Source: Acrocarpospora macrocephala
Lineage (GTDB): Bacteria; Actinomycetota; Actinomycetes; Streptosporangiales; Streptosporangiaceae
DNA: 38,732 nt
Reading direction: 5' to 3'
Assembly (NCBI RefSeq): GCF_009687865.1
Contig: NZ_BLAE01000094.1
Coordinates: 1 to 38,732 of the forward strand
The notes under the pieces: generated by a model
What the model was told of the DNA's origin: nothing
The model's database searches: none
Seen by the model: only the letters and a program-made list of their open reading frames with translations
Program-made: the position numbers and the translations under genes
Part shown: positions 31,694 through 38,732 of the stretch, in pieces
Layout of the letters: each line of letters opens with the position of its first letter
Position numbering within the stretch: position 1 is the stretch's first letter

Positions 31694-32634
31694 AGCTGAC
31701 GGTCTCCCTCGGGTTCTGGCAGGACCGCCCGGCGGAGGAGGCGCTGCGCACCGCCCAGGCGGCCGACGAACTCGGCTACCCCGAGGTCTGGGTCGGCGAG
31801 ATGGCCACGTATGACGCGTTCGCGCTGGCGACCGCGATCGGCTTGGCCACCTCCAGGATCGCCCTGACCATCGGCCCGCTGGCGGTCGCGGTCCGCGACC
31901 CCATGATGATCGCCATGGGCGCGGCCTCCGTAGCCGACCTCACCGGATGTCCGGTCCGGGTCGCGCTCGGCACCTCCAGCCCTCTCGTGGTGGAACGCTG
32001 GCACGGCCGCCCCCACGCCGGCTCCACCAAAGCCCTGTCCGAAGCCGTCGACGCCCTCCGCCCCCTCCTGGACGGCGCGAAATCCGAGCACCCCCGCAGC
32101 CAGGGCTACCGGCTCCGCCTCCCCGCACCACACTCCGACCTCACCGTCGCCGCCTTCGGTCCCGCCGCCGTCCGCATCGCCTCCCGCGCCGACCGCATGG
32201 TCCTCAACCTGATCACCCCCGCCTCCGCCGCCCGCCTGATCGCCGACCTACGCGCCCTCACCGGCACCACCCGCGTAGCCGCCTGGGTCACCGCCGCGGC
32301 AGACCCCGACCAGGCCGCCATCGAACAGATCCGCCGCGCCATCGTCGGCTACCTCGCCGCTCCCGGCTACGGCGAAATGTTCGCCGAAGCAGGCTTCCCC
32401 GACGTAGTCGACTACGCCCGAACCCGCCCCCACCCCCGCGACCTCCTCACCGCAATCCCCGACAAACTCCTCGAATCAGTCGCCCTCCTCGGCGACTCCA
32501 TCGAATCCCGCCTGGCCGAGTACGCAGCAGCGGGCGTGGACGAGGTGGCCATCGTCCCCGTCAGCACGGAGAAGGACCCCGGCGGGGCTCAGACGCTCCG
32601 CGCCCTCGCAGCACTCAACTCCGAATCCGTTTGA
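31690..32634 (+). CDS. LLM-class oxidoreductase, probably F420-dependent
   Basis: 314 residues. Luciferase-like TIM barrel: N-terminal LTVSLGFW, AQAADELGYPEVWVGEMATYD, and ALTIGPLAVAVRDPMMIAMG match F420-dependent actinobacterial LLM enzymes. It would use F420H2 or FMNH2 for a redox step on the product of the oxygenase. The start GTG 31690-31692 overlaps the oxygenase stop as GTGA, with GGGGAG five bases before it. Its 3' end, including the stop region, is duplicated in degenerate form at 32868-32947. FMN use cannot be excluded. Confidence 0.87.
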   Translation: MKLTVSLGFWQDRPAEEALRTAQAADELGYPEVWVGEMATYDAFALATAIGLATSRIALTIGPLAVAVRDPMMIAMGAASVADLTGCPVRVALGTSSPLVVERWHGRPHAGSTKALSEAVDALRPLLDGAKSEHPRSQGYRLRLPAPHSDLTVAAFGPAAVRIASRADRMVLNLITPASAARLIADLRALTGTTRVAAWVTAAADPDQAAIEQIRRAIVGYLAAPGYGEMFAEAGFPDVVDYARTRPHPRDLLTAIPDKLLESVALLGDSIESRLAEYAAAGVDEVAIVPVSTEKDPGGAQTLRALAALNSESV

Positions 32635-32947
32635 GCGGGCATGCAACGTCCAGCGAACGCCGCAGACGTACTGAGCGATGGGGACGAGGCACAGCTGGTG
32701 GACGCTGTCCAATTTCGTCCCGGTTCTGAGTTCTCGAGGGCGTTCTATCGCGAGATCGTCGGGCCTGCCGGGCGGGTGACGCACGGGCGGCGTGGGGTGG
32801 CGGTACAGGCCCACGTGATCACCGCGAACGAGAAGGCCGCCGATCAAGAGAAACTGAGCGTCCTAGGACGCTCCGTGCCCTCGCCCCACTCAACTCCGAA
32901 TCCGTCGAGCGGGCATAGAACGTCCAGCGAATGCCGCAGTCGTATTG
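32593..32947 (+). repeat. ~80-bp direct repeat derived from the LLM gene 3' end
   Basis: 32593-32673 and 32868-32947 are about 90% alike, 275 bp apart. The first covers the last 42 bases of the LLM gene and 39 bases beyond; the second lacks one T at the stop codon, so the stop is lost. The 194 bp between them is unrelated and codes for nothing I recognise. Confidence 0.8.
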
Positions 32948-33195
32948 GGGTGGCGGTGCTGGCCGAGGGATCGCCGCGTGGGTCGTCGATCAGGAGGATC
33001 TGGTGTCGATTGCCGCGCGGAGCGAGTGACCCTTCTCAACAAGCCGGGCTGCCGACCTGTCCCTGCCTCTTGTGCGCGAGATCACCCGCGGGAAAATCAG
33101 AGAGACCGGCCGCGGACGCGTTCCTGAACTTGTGAAGCGCGGCGAGAGCATCCATGGGGCAGTATTGAGATGTATCGCGAAACGAAGGGGCCGAC
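32635..33195. other. Gene-poor stretch after the LLM gene
   Basis: The 561 bp contain the duplicated LLM 3' end. Frames such as SRAFYREIVGPAGRVTH (32740s) and AAWVVDQEDLVSIAARSE (ending 33030) look faintly protein-like but switch frame, as in decayed gene fragments. No start with a ribosome site or family motif was found, so I call no gene. Confidence 0.45.
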
Positions 33196-33387
33196 ATGTC
33201 GCCACTCGGGAAGTACTACATCGGTGCGGGCGTGGGCTCGCTGCTCGCCATCTGGCTGTTGCCTGGCCTGATCTCCTGGCTCGTCGTGATCGGCCTGCTG
33301 GCCGCGCCCGCCGTGGCCTACTTCATGCTGGACGAATCCCAGCGCAAGCGGCTGCGCAGAATCCGCCGCCGGGGCATCGGGAGCTGA
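33196..33387 (+). CDS. Small membrane protein, 63 residues
   Basis: MSPLGKYYIGAGVGSLLAIW begins a two-helix hairpin (about 9-25 and 27-45), followed by a strongly basic tail (QRKRLRRIRRRG), which would lie in the cytoplasm. The start ATG has AAGGGG five bases upstream, so it is likely translated. I recognise no family; similar short basic-tailed membrane proteins are common in actinomycetes. Confidence 0.6.
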   Translation: MSPLGKYYIGAGVGSLLAIWLLPGLISWLVVIGLLAAPAVAYFMLDESQRKRLRRIRRRGIGS

Positions 33388-33422
33388 CACTCGACCACTA
33401 CCTGGCCGCGTACCAAGCGGGA

Positions 33423-33615
33423 ACCTGACCGGCGCACCCGGTCGTGCTACACGGCCGCACTCCATGCGGGCACCTGAGCGGCGCACCCGGTCTGCGCCGC
33501 CGGTCCCGCGTCTTTGTCCGGCACTCCTTTTGCGGCCTTCGCTACGCGGCAGGCTGGGCGGCAGGCTGGGCGGCGCTCACTACGCGGCGTTCGCTACACG
33601 GCAGGCTGGGCGGCG
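33423..33615. repeat. Short direct repeats before the DUF3817 3' end
   Basis: ACCTGACCGGCGCACCCGGTC (33423-33443, shown here as one 21-bp unit with one mismatch) recurs at 33472-33492. Further on, the block GGCAGGCTGGGCGGC occurs three times (near 33549, 33561 and 33600). The last of these is the C-terminal AAQPA coding end of the DUF3817 gene; the others are downstream copies, one with its own stop-like TAG. Confidence 0.65.
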
Positions 33616-33908
33616 AGCTCACGGTGCACGCGGTCGGTGACGCGGCGCTCGAAGACGAACGACAGGAACGGGATCGTGCCGGCCAGCATCACGCCCAGGA
33701 TGTACGCCCACGACCAGCGGGCCTTCATGCCCAGGTTGACGGCGGCAACCAGGTAGACCATGTAGAGGAAGCCGTGGATCGGTGACACGATCTTGGACGG
33801 GCCCTCGATGTCGAAGCCGTAGCGCAAGATGATGCAGGTGGTCAGCACCAGCAGCATGACGCCAACGACGTAGGCCATGACGCGGAACGGTTTGAGGGCG
33901 GAGTCCAC
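33594..33908 (-). CDS. DUF3817 family membrane protein
   Basis: 104 residues from GTG 33906-33908, with three hydrophobic segments (MAYVVGVMLLVLTTCIIL, IHGFLYMVYLVAAVNLG and WAYILGVMLAGTIPFLSFV) and the motif PIHGFLYMVYL typical of DUF3817. Its function is unknown; it often lies near cytochrome oxidase assembly genes. It starts five bases after the SURF1 stop, so the two form an operon. The longer upstream frame (to 34073) overlaps SURF1 antisense-like text and is rejected as a start. Confidence 0.85.
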   Translation of the reverse strand: MDSALKPFRVMAYVVGVMLLVLTTCIILRYGFDIEGPSKIVSPIHGFLYMVYLVAAVNLGMKARWSWAYILGVMLAGTIPFLSFVFERRVTDRVHRELAAQPAV

Positions 33909-33913
33909 GATTA

Positions 33914-34741
33914 CTACCTGCTCACGGGTTCGGGGTGGGAGTCGGATTCCGGATCGGGTTCCGGGGTGGATTCGGGGTTGGTCAAAGATACCCGCGGCGT
34001 TCTGGCGGTTCGGACGGCGTCGCGGACGAAGTGCCACCACATGAAGACGGCGAACAGGGCAAAGATCCACCATTGGGCCGCGTAGGCAAGGTTGCGCCAG
34101 GTCAGGGCCGCGCCTTGGGTGGGTGGGGGGACGGCCACGGGGGTCGCGGTCAGCGGCGGTTCCTGGGTGGCGGCAATGAGGAAGCCGTCGTGTAGGGGAC
34201 CGTCCCAGAGGTTGATGAGTTGCGCGGTGGAGACGGTCGCGACCTGGCCTTCAGGCAGGGCGCCGCTGCGCTGCACCGCATCGCTTTGATCCGGCGGGCG
34301 CAATCGCCCGGTCACCTTCACCGACTCGGCCGGTACGGCTACCGCCGGATCCTGCGGCGTCCCAACCCAGCCCCGGACGACAGCCAATGTGCTTCCATCG
34401 TCGAGCCGCAGCGGCGTGAGCAACCAGAATCCCGCGCCACTGGCGGCCCTGCCTCCGACCGCTTCCACATCCGGTCGGCGGTCGGCGACCAGCAGTTGCC
34501 CGGCCGCGTCGTAGACGCCTTCGGCGACCACCTGCCGCCCCGCCAGGTCGCTGGTAAGCCGCTGCCCAACCCGGCTCAGCGACTCCACAGCCACCGGGGC
34601 CGGGTCTGCGGCCGCCGCCGGGCGCCCGGATTCCTCAAACACGGCCAACTGCCAGCGCCCGAGCAGAGTAAAAGCCACCAGAACCCCGATCACCAGCAGG
34701 TGAAGAACCACCAGCCGGAGAGAGAACAGGGTACGCAGCAT
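33914..34741 (-). CDS. SURF1-family cytochrome oxidase biogenesis protein
   Basis: 275 residues from ATG 34739-34741. One membrane helix near each end (VVLHLLVIGVLVAFTLLGRW and AYAAQWWIFALFAVFMWW) frames an external domain with WQLAVFEE, GFWLLTPLRLDDGSTLAVVRGWV and LTWRNLAYAAQWW, the SURF1 pattern. It is thought to help assemble haem-copper oxidase in the membrane. A TACCGT box lies 7 nt before the ATG (leaderless geometry). A longer in-frame start at 34813 is unlikely. It is followed at 5 bp by the DUF3817 gene. Confidence 0.9.
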   Translation of the reverse strand: MLRTLFSLRLVVLHLLVIGVLVAFTLLGRWQLAVFEESGRPAAAADPAPVAVESLSRVGQRLTSDLAGRQVVAEGVYDAAGQLLVADRRPDVEAVGGRAASGAGFWLLTPLRLDDGSTLAVVRGWVGTPQDPAVAVPAESVKVTGRLRPPDQSDAVQRSGALPEGQVATVSTAQLINLWDGPLHDGFLIAATQEPPLTATPVAVPPPTQGAALTWRNLAYAAQWWIFALFAVFMWWHFVRDAVRTARTPRVSLTNPESTPEPDPESDSHPEPVSR

Positions 34742-34754
34742 GGCTAACACGGTA
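34742..34754 (-). promoter_or_regulatory. Leaderless-type -10 box of SURF1-DUF3817
   Basis: On the minus strand TACCGT (34754-34749) is followed by seven bases and the SURF1 ATG. The -35 region is weak. Confidence 0.35.
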
Positions 34755-34799
34755 TCCGGCACCACCGACAGTCCGCCCACGGGCACCGGTATGAACGAC

Positions 34800-35215
34800 C
34801 ATCCAGCCCACACTCCAAAGACCTACCGCCAGCCCACCACAGGCAAGCCATCCACCAGCCGCATCTTCAGGACCTACAAGTGAGCCCTCGGCCAGCCCAC
34901 CCCAAGACCCACCGCCGCCGCAGGTAAGCCATCCACCAGCCCACGTCCTCAAAACCTACGAGTGAGCCGCCGGCCAGCCCAAACCCACGAGACCTATCGC
35001 CATCCCCCATCAGCCGGACTTCGTTTCCGATGTTGTTCACCACACCCTCAAGACCTACCGCCATCCCCCACGGGCAAGCCATCCACCAACCGCGTCCTCA
35101 GGACCCATGGGTGAGCCGCTGGCCAGCCCGCACCTCCCAAGAGTTACCGTCGGCCCACACGGATAAGCCGTCCGTCAGACCGTGTCGTCACTTCGCCTCC
35201 ATCCCGCTAGCCCAT
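34800..35215. repeat. Degenerate ~80-90-bp tandem repeat array
   Basis: Units are marked by GGCAAGCCATCCACCA or close variants at 34843, 34924, 35073 and 35162, with a weaker copy near 35001. Each is followed by (C)CGTCCTCA(G/A)GACC, TGAGCC, and CCGGCCAGCCC, and by AAGACCTACCGCC. It fills most of the 597-bp gap between divergent SURF1 and the 57-residue protein. I see no reading frame or hairpin in it. Confidence 0.75.
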
Positions 35216-35325
35216 CCATGCGTACCGGGGTGGGCCAGTCCGCGTCCTGAAGGGCTACCGGCGCTCCACCCATCAGTGGTGTCGCAATTCCGACAAACAG
35301 GTGTCATGTGCGCAGGGTGTGTCGC

Positions 35326-35331
35326 TAGAGT
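35326..35331 (+). promoter_or_regulatory. Leaderless-type -10 box of the 57-residue protein
   Basis: TAGAGT is followed by seven bases and ATG 35339. A weak -35 candidate TGTCAT (35303-35308) sits 17 bp upstream. No Shine-Dalgarno is present. Confidence 0.4.
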
Positions 35332-35338
35332 TTCTTTC

Positions 35339-35512
35339 ATGTCCGACCCTCAGGTTGACCCAGCCGGGAACACGCAGCAGTTCAAGGCATTCGCCCGCCA
35401 GCAGGAGACGGCGTCCGCCCAGGAACCGCCGTCCCGGCTTCCGATCTGGATCGCCGTCGGCGTCGCGCTTCTTGTCGTGATCGCCGTCGTCGCGTACCTC
35501 GCGATCGGCTGA
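35339..35512 (+). CDS. Small single-pass membrane protein, 57 residues
   Basis: Polar N-terminal part with MSDPQVDPAGNTQQFKAF, then a single membrane helix (IWIAVGVALLVVIAVVAYL) ending one or two residues before the stop: a C-tail-anchored layout. ATG 35339 is chosen over upstream frames because it follows a TAGAGT box by 7 nt. A strong intrinsic terminator follows the stop by 13 bp, so it is a monocistronic gene. Family not recognised. Confidence 0.65.
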   Translation: MSDPQVDPAGNTQQFKAFARQQETASAQEPPSRLPIWIAVGVALLVVIAVVAYLAIG

Positions 35513-35525
35513 CAACCTCATAAGC

Positions 35526-35557
35526 AACCGCCGACGACCGCGCCCGTCGGCGGTTTT
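35526..35557 (+). terminator. Rho-independent terminator
   Basis: An 11-bp perfect stem (AACCGCCGACG / CGTCGGCGGTT) with an 8-base loop, followed by a short T run (TTTTG, partly in the stem). It ends the small membrane protein gene. Confidence 0.85.
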
Positions 35558-35882
35558 GTCATGCTCGGGAGCAGATCGTGACCGATCACGCCGTGCCCCC
35601 GGTCGGCCGCGGTTCTGGATGGCCGAGCGGGTGGCCATCATCGCCGCCATAGAGCACTTCACCGCCGTGCTGGGCTGCGCGGCCCCGGGGCGGGGGCGCG
35701 GGAGCCCGAGCGGGGGCGCGGGATGCCAGGCCTCTGGACGAAGCCGGGGTGGACGTGGTCATGATGGACTTACTGCGCTGGCACGGCTGCGGCCTGGGTC
35801 CATCCTCGGGACGAGGGTGATCTCCGGCTAGCCCTGGCTACATCCGGGTGTCGGCCGTGCATCGGGAGTTCCGGGAGGGCCA
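35558..35882. other. Gap without recognisable gene
   Basis: GC-rich text with a short internal repeat (GGGGGCGCGGGA twice, near 35690 and 35710). Fragments look weakly protein-like, but no start, family motif or hairpin supports a gene. The ribosome site GGGAGG of the next gene lies at its end. Confidence 0.5.
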
Positions 35883-37340
35883 GTGGGGATAACGATCATC
35901 GGCTCGGGCTTCGCTGGAATCGGCATGGCGATCAAGCTCAAGGCGGCGGGGTACCACGACTTCGTCATCCTGGAGAAGGCCGCGGAACTGGGCGGAACCT
36001 GGCGCGACAACACCTACCCCGGATGCGCCTGCGACGTGCCGTCCCACTTCTACTCGTACTCATTCGAGCTCAACCCCGGCTGGACTCGGATGTTCTCCCC
36101 ACAAGAGGAAATCTGGGCCTACCTACGACGATGCGTCGAAAAATACGGCCTTGAGAAGCACTTTCGCTTCGGTACGGAAGTCACTGGCCTGGAGTACGAC
36201 GACACGGCCAACCAATGGCAGATCGCCACGGGAACTGGAACGACGTTCCGCACCAACGCGGTGATCTCCGGGATCGGTGCGCTTCACATCCCGTCATATC
36301 CCGAAATTTCGGGACGTGAGTTGTTCGGAGGGCCTGCCTTCCACTCCGCCGAATGGGATCACTCCGTCGATCTCACCGGCAAGCGGGTTGCCGTCATCGG
36401 GACCGGCGCCTCCGCGATCCAGTTCATTCCCAAGATCGCCCAACAGGCCGCCAGCCTGCATATTTTCCAGCGCACCGCCCCCTGGGTCCAACCCAAACCC
36501 GACATCCCCGTCCCCACTCGCCTCCGCCGAGCCCTGCACCTCCCAGGCGCCACCCGCGCCTTCCGCAACACGATCTACTGGCTCCTGGAAACTCGCGCTC
36601 TCGGCTTCGCCCTGGACCCCAAACTCATGAAAGTCCACCGAATCCTTGCCGAACGCCACCTGGCCAACCAGATCCAGGACCCGGCCCTGCGCGCCCGGCT
36701 CACCCCCGACTACACCATCGGCTGCAAGCGCATCCTGCTCTCCAACGACTACTATCCGACCCTGACCAGGCCCAACGTCGAACTGATCACCAACGGCATC
36801 ACCGAGATCCGCGACCACACGATCGTCGCGGGCTCCCGCGAAGTTCCCGTCGATGTGATCATCTACGGCACCGGCTTCAAGGTCGTCGACGCCCTCCATG
36901 AGCAGCGCATCATCGGCAGAAACGGCCTGAAGATCCAGGAAGCCTGGCGGCACGGCATCGAGGCCTACCACGGCATCACCACCCCCGGCTTCCCGAACCT
37001 CTTCTTCCTGCTCGGCCCCAACACCGGCTCCGGCCACACCTCGGTCATCTTCATGATCGAAGCCCAGGTCCGCTACATCATGAGCTGCCTGCGCCTGCTC
37101 TCCCGCGCCAAGGCCGCCGCCATGGACGTAACCCCCGAGGCCTCCCGCGCCTACAACGACCGCCTACAAGAACGCCTAGAACGCCTCGTCTGGTCCAAAG
37201 GCGGCTGCCGCAGCTGGTACCTAGACGAACACGGCAAAAACCGCACCCTCTGGCCCGGCTTCACCTTCGAATACTGGGCCAAAACCCTCAAAGCAAACCC
37301 AAACGCCTACAAACTCCTCAAGCCGTCCCCAGACCTATAG
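35883..37340 (+). CDS. Flavin monooxygenase, Baeyer-Villiger type
   Basis: 485 residues. FAD-binding Rossmann motif GSGFAG (7-12), then GGTWRDNTYPGCACDVPSHF, the Baeyer-Villiger fingerprint FxGxxxHxxxW at 148-158 (Phe148, His154, Trp158), and the NADPH-binding GTGASA (173-178). The late segment NLFFLLGPNTGSGHTS is also typical. It would insert oxygen into a ketone or oxidise a soft nucleophile with NADPH and O2 in the cytoplasm. The start is GTG 35883 with GGGAGG four bases before it. It appears to stand alone; a role with the oxygenase/LLM/ligase set nearby is possible but unproven. Confidence 0.92.
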   Translation: MGITIIGSGFAGIGMAIKLKAAGYHDFVILEKAAELGGTWRDNTYPGCACDVPSHFYSYSFELNPGWTRMFSPQEEIWAYLRRCVEKYGLEKHFRFGTEVTGLEYDDTANQWQIATGTGTTFRTNAVISGIGALHIPSYPEISGRELFGGPAFHSAEWDHSVDLTGKRVAVIGTGASAIQFIPKIAQQAASLHIFQRTAPWVQPKPDIPVPTRLRRALHLPGATRAFRNTIYWLLETRALGFALDPKLMKVHRILAERHLANQIQDPALRARLTPDYTIGCKRILLSNDYYPTLTRPNVELITNGITEIRDHTIVAGSREVPVDVIIYGTGFKVVDALHEQRIIGRNGLKIQEAWRHGIEAYHGITTPGFPNLFFLLGPNTGSGHTSVIFMIEAQVRYIMSCLRLLSRAKAAAMDVTPEASRAYNDRLQERLERLVWSKGGCRSWYLDEHGKNRTLWPGFTFEYWAKTLKANPNAYKLLKPSPDL

Positions 37341-37565
37341 GCCCCACCCACCCAGCCCCTTGTTTCTTTCGGGCTCCGCCCGACCCCGTCATCGCTGTGG
37401 CTCCCCTCACGAAACGACAGCCACAGGGTTCTCCAACCCACCCGGACCGTTGTCTACCCTCGGTCTCCGCCCCCTGCCACCCCTCGCTGGCGGAGACGTG
37501 ACCATAGCTCACATGGCCAAGCAAATCACCACAGGCTCCGCCGTCCCCGTAAGCGGGGAGACGTG
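37340..37565. repeat. Dispersed palindromic repeat, second location
   Basis: CCCACCCACCCAGCCCCTTG, then TCGGGC-TCC-GCCCGA (near 37368) and CCCCGTCATC repeat the text at 12920-12975 with few changes. A degenerate second unit follows (37435-37500, GGTTCTCCAACCCACCC). Further on, GGAGACGTG(A/G)CCATAGC occurs twice (37492 and 37557), and TCCCCG-TAAG-CGGGGA (37545-37560) is a 6-bp hairpin. Confidence 0.7.
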
Positions 37566-37711
37566 GCCATAGCCACATTTCATTCCTTCCGACTAAATCA
37601 ATAGCCACCGCATATTCATCCCGTGCTACTCTCTAAAGCATATAGAGACCCTATGCACCACGAAGAATGCGGTCACATGCCCTAACCCACACAATCGTAA
37701 TAGATCAGAAC
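37566..37711. other. AT-rich stretch upstream of the PD-(D/E)XK gene
   Basis: Clearly lower in GC than its surroundings. It holds an inverted repeat TCTCTA-(7)-TAGAGA at 37630-37648 and no gene. Such composition is common just upstream of acquired genes. Confidence 0.5.
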
Positions 37712-37741
37712 TTGGCGCAATTGGCTGTGCGCCTTTAGTAA
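37712..37741 (+). promoter_or_regulatory. Promoter with internal operator-like palindrome
   Basis: TTGGCG (37712-37717), an 18-bp spacer, TAGTAA (37736-37741), ten bases to ATG 37752. GGCGCA-(8)-TGCGCC (37714-37719 and 37728-37733) is a perfect inverted repeat within the spacer, where a bound repressor would block polymerase. Confidence 0.5.
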
Positions 37742-37751
37742 TGCTCCGGCC

Positions 37752-38633
37752 ATGGTTAGTGCAACCCACGAAGGTCTCATCGGTATCGCCACCCTCGACC
37801 CCGGCCGAACCGCCCACGCCCTTCGTACTCTTTTCGAGCTCTCCATCCCCTCAACCGAAGACGCCCGCATCATTTCCGGCGATATCACCCAGCGCGCACC
37901 CACCGAATACCGCGCCGACGCCGCCATCCTCTACGGCACCAAGAGCGACCGCCTCGGCGTCATCGTCGAGGTGCAGCTCCACACGGACCAGCACAAGCGC
38001 ATAAGCTGGCCCGCCTGCATCACCAGTCTCCGCGCCCGTGACAAATGCCCTACCTGTCTCGTGGTCATCTGCCAGGACAGAGCCACCGCTACCTGGGCCG
38101 CCACTCCCATCGAGATCGGCCACCCGGGCCTCACCCTGGTCCCCCTGGTGATCGGCCCCGACAACACCCCCGTAATCACCGACCTCGCCGAAGCCATCAG
38201 CAATATCGGCTTGGCCGCGATCTCCGCCATAACCCACAACAACCACCCCGAAATCGACACCATCCTGAGGACTTTCACCGAGGCCCTGGCCACAATCGAC
38301 CCGGACACGGCCCCCCGGTACGCTGAGTACGTCACCACATCACTGACCGGACCCGCGCAGAAGGAGATGGAAAGGCTCATGGCCACACAAAGCTTCCTCT
38401 ACCAACACGAATACGCCCAGAAGCTCCTAGCAGAGGGCAAGGCGGAAGGTAAGGCCGAAGGTGCGGTGGAGAAGGAAACGCGGATACTCCTGATGATGGT
38501 GGAGACCCGAGAAATCACGCTCTCGGAAGATGAGCGTCAGCGCATTCTCGAGTGCGGCGATGAGACCGTGCTCGATTCCTGGGTCAAGCGGGCCATGTTC
38601 GCTGATTCGGCTAAAGAGATCTTCGAGGACTAG
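37752..38633 (+). CDS. PD-(D/E)XK nuclease-like protein (Rpn/YhgA-type)
   Basis: 293 residues. Asp56 (YRADAAIL), then Glu73 and Gln75 (GVIVEVQLHTD) form a (D)-(ExQ) PD-(D/E)XK-like active site. The middle part (CPTCLVVICQDRATATWAA, PVITDLAEA) and the ending (ILECGDETVLDSWVKRAMFADSAKEIFED) match a multi-copy actinomycete family related to Rpn/YhgA-like recombination-associated nucleases. A short KAEGKAEG repeat lies before the tail, as in its relatives. Whether it cuts DNA is unknown. The start ATG 37752 follows a TTGGCG/TAGTAA promoter; no Shine-Dalgarno is seen. The AT-rich upstream region suggests horizontal arrival. Confidence 0.7.
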   Translation: MVSATHEGLIGIATLDPGRTAHALRTLFELSIPSTEDARIISGDITQRAPTEYRADAAILYGTKSDRLGVIVEVQLHTDQHKRISWPACITSLRARDKCPTCLVVICQDRATATWAATPIEIGHPGLTLVPLVIGPDNTPVITDLAEAISNIGLAAISAITHNNHPEIDTILRTFTEALATIDPDTAPRYAEYVTTSLTGPAQKEMERLMATQSFLYQHEYAQKLLAEGKAEGKAEGAVEKETRILLMMVETREITLSEDERQRILECGDETVLDSWVKRAMFADSAKEIFED

Positions 38634-38732
38634 ATCCAGTCCCAGGGGGACAGACCACAACTGCAGTCCCTCCCCCCACCATCCCAAGCCTTCTTGAGAC
38701 CGGTTGGTCCCACCCACCCATCCCTGCGCTTT
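38634..38732. other. Window end, no gene seen
   Basis: GC-rich text ending in CCCACCCACCCATCCCTG, which resembles the start of the dispersed repeat at 12741 and 37340, so a third copy may begin here and run off the window. Confidence 0.35.

Noticed and set aside
32641-33135. 164-codon plus-strand frame after the LLM gene
   Set aside because: It runs through both copies of the duplicated LLM 3' end in a non-native frame and matches no family I recognise.
34800-35215. Possible CRISPR array
   Set aside because: Units are 80-90 bp, degenerate and without short identical repeats separated by unique spacers.
35558-35831. Short plus-strand frame beginning near the terminator
   Set aside because: It begins within the terminator region and is Arg/Gly-rich without motifs or ribosome site.

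Overview
The window is high-GC DNA from a filamentous actinomycete, most likely of the Streptosporangiaceae type. I infer this from the codon bias, GTG/TTG starts, 4-nt overlapping operons, F420-type and multi-CHAT gene content, and many promoters with a TANNNT box 6-7 nt before a start codon (leaderless mRNAs). I see no tRNA, rRNA, CRISPR array or replication origin.

Left part (1-17.4 kb): an IS transposase fragment abuts and truncates a gene for a large TPR-CHAT (caspase-like) protein. Upstream of it on the same strand lie an RHH antitoxin/MazF toxin pair and an OmpR-type two-component system whose kinase is fused to a DUF4153-type membrane protein. After a divergent arylamine N-acetyltransferase come a protein of the 5-hmdU DNA kinase helical / thymine pyrophosphorylase-like family and a second, intact TPR-CHAT gene. 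The last two genes carry copies of the same promoter and first four codons. In front of the CHAT gene this copy opens a 23-codon leader ORF that overlaps the CHAT start by GTGA. This is the most unusual arrangement in the window and suggests co-regulation of a base-modification-type protein and a CHAT protease.

Middle part (17.4-29.1 kb): a seven-gene minus-strand operon in which all six junctions overlap by 4 nt. It encodes a peptide-type ABC importer (binding protein, two permeases, two ATPases), an M20 peptidase and an acetylpolyamine-amidohydrolase/HDAC-like deacetylase. A divergent oligopeptidase B lies next to it, so the block looks like a peptide or N-acylated amine uptake-and-hydrolysis unit. 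An acyl-CoA-ligase-type enzyme is convergent with the oligopeptidase.

Right part (29.1-38.7 kb): a tandem-HxlR regulator is divergent from a carotenoid-oxygenase/F420-type LLM oxidoreductase operon, which looks catabolic. Then come small membrane proteins, a SURF1-DUF3817 pair, a Baeyer-Villiger-like flavin monooxygenase and a PD-(D/E)XK (Rpn/YhgA-like) protein with an operator-like palindrome inside its promoter. The gaps here hold several degenerate repeat families, including a palindrome-bearing family also found beside the CHAT genes.
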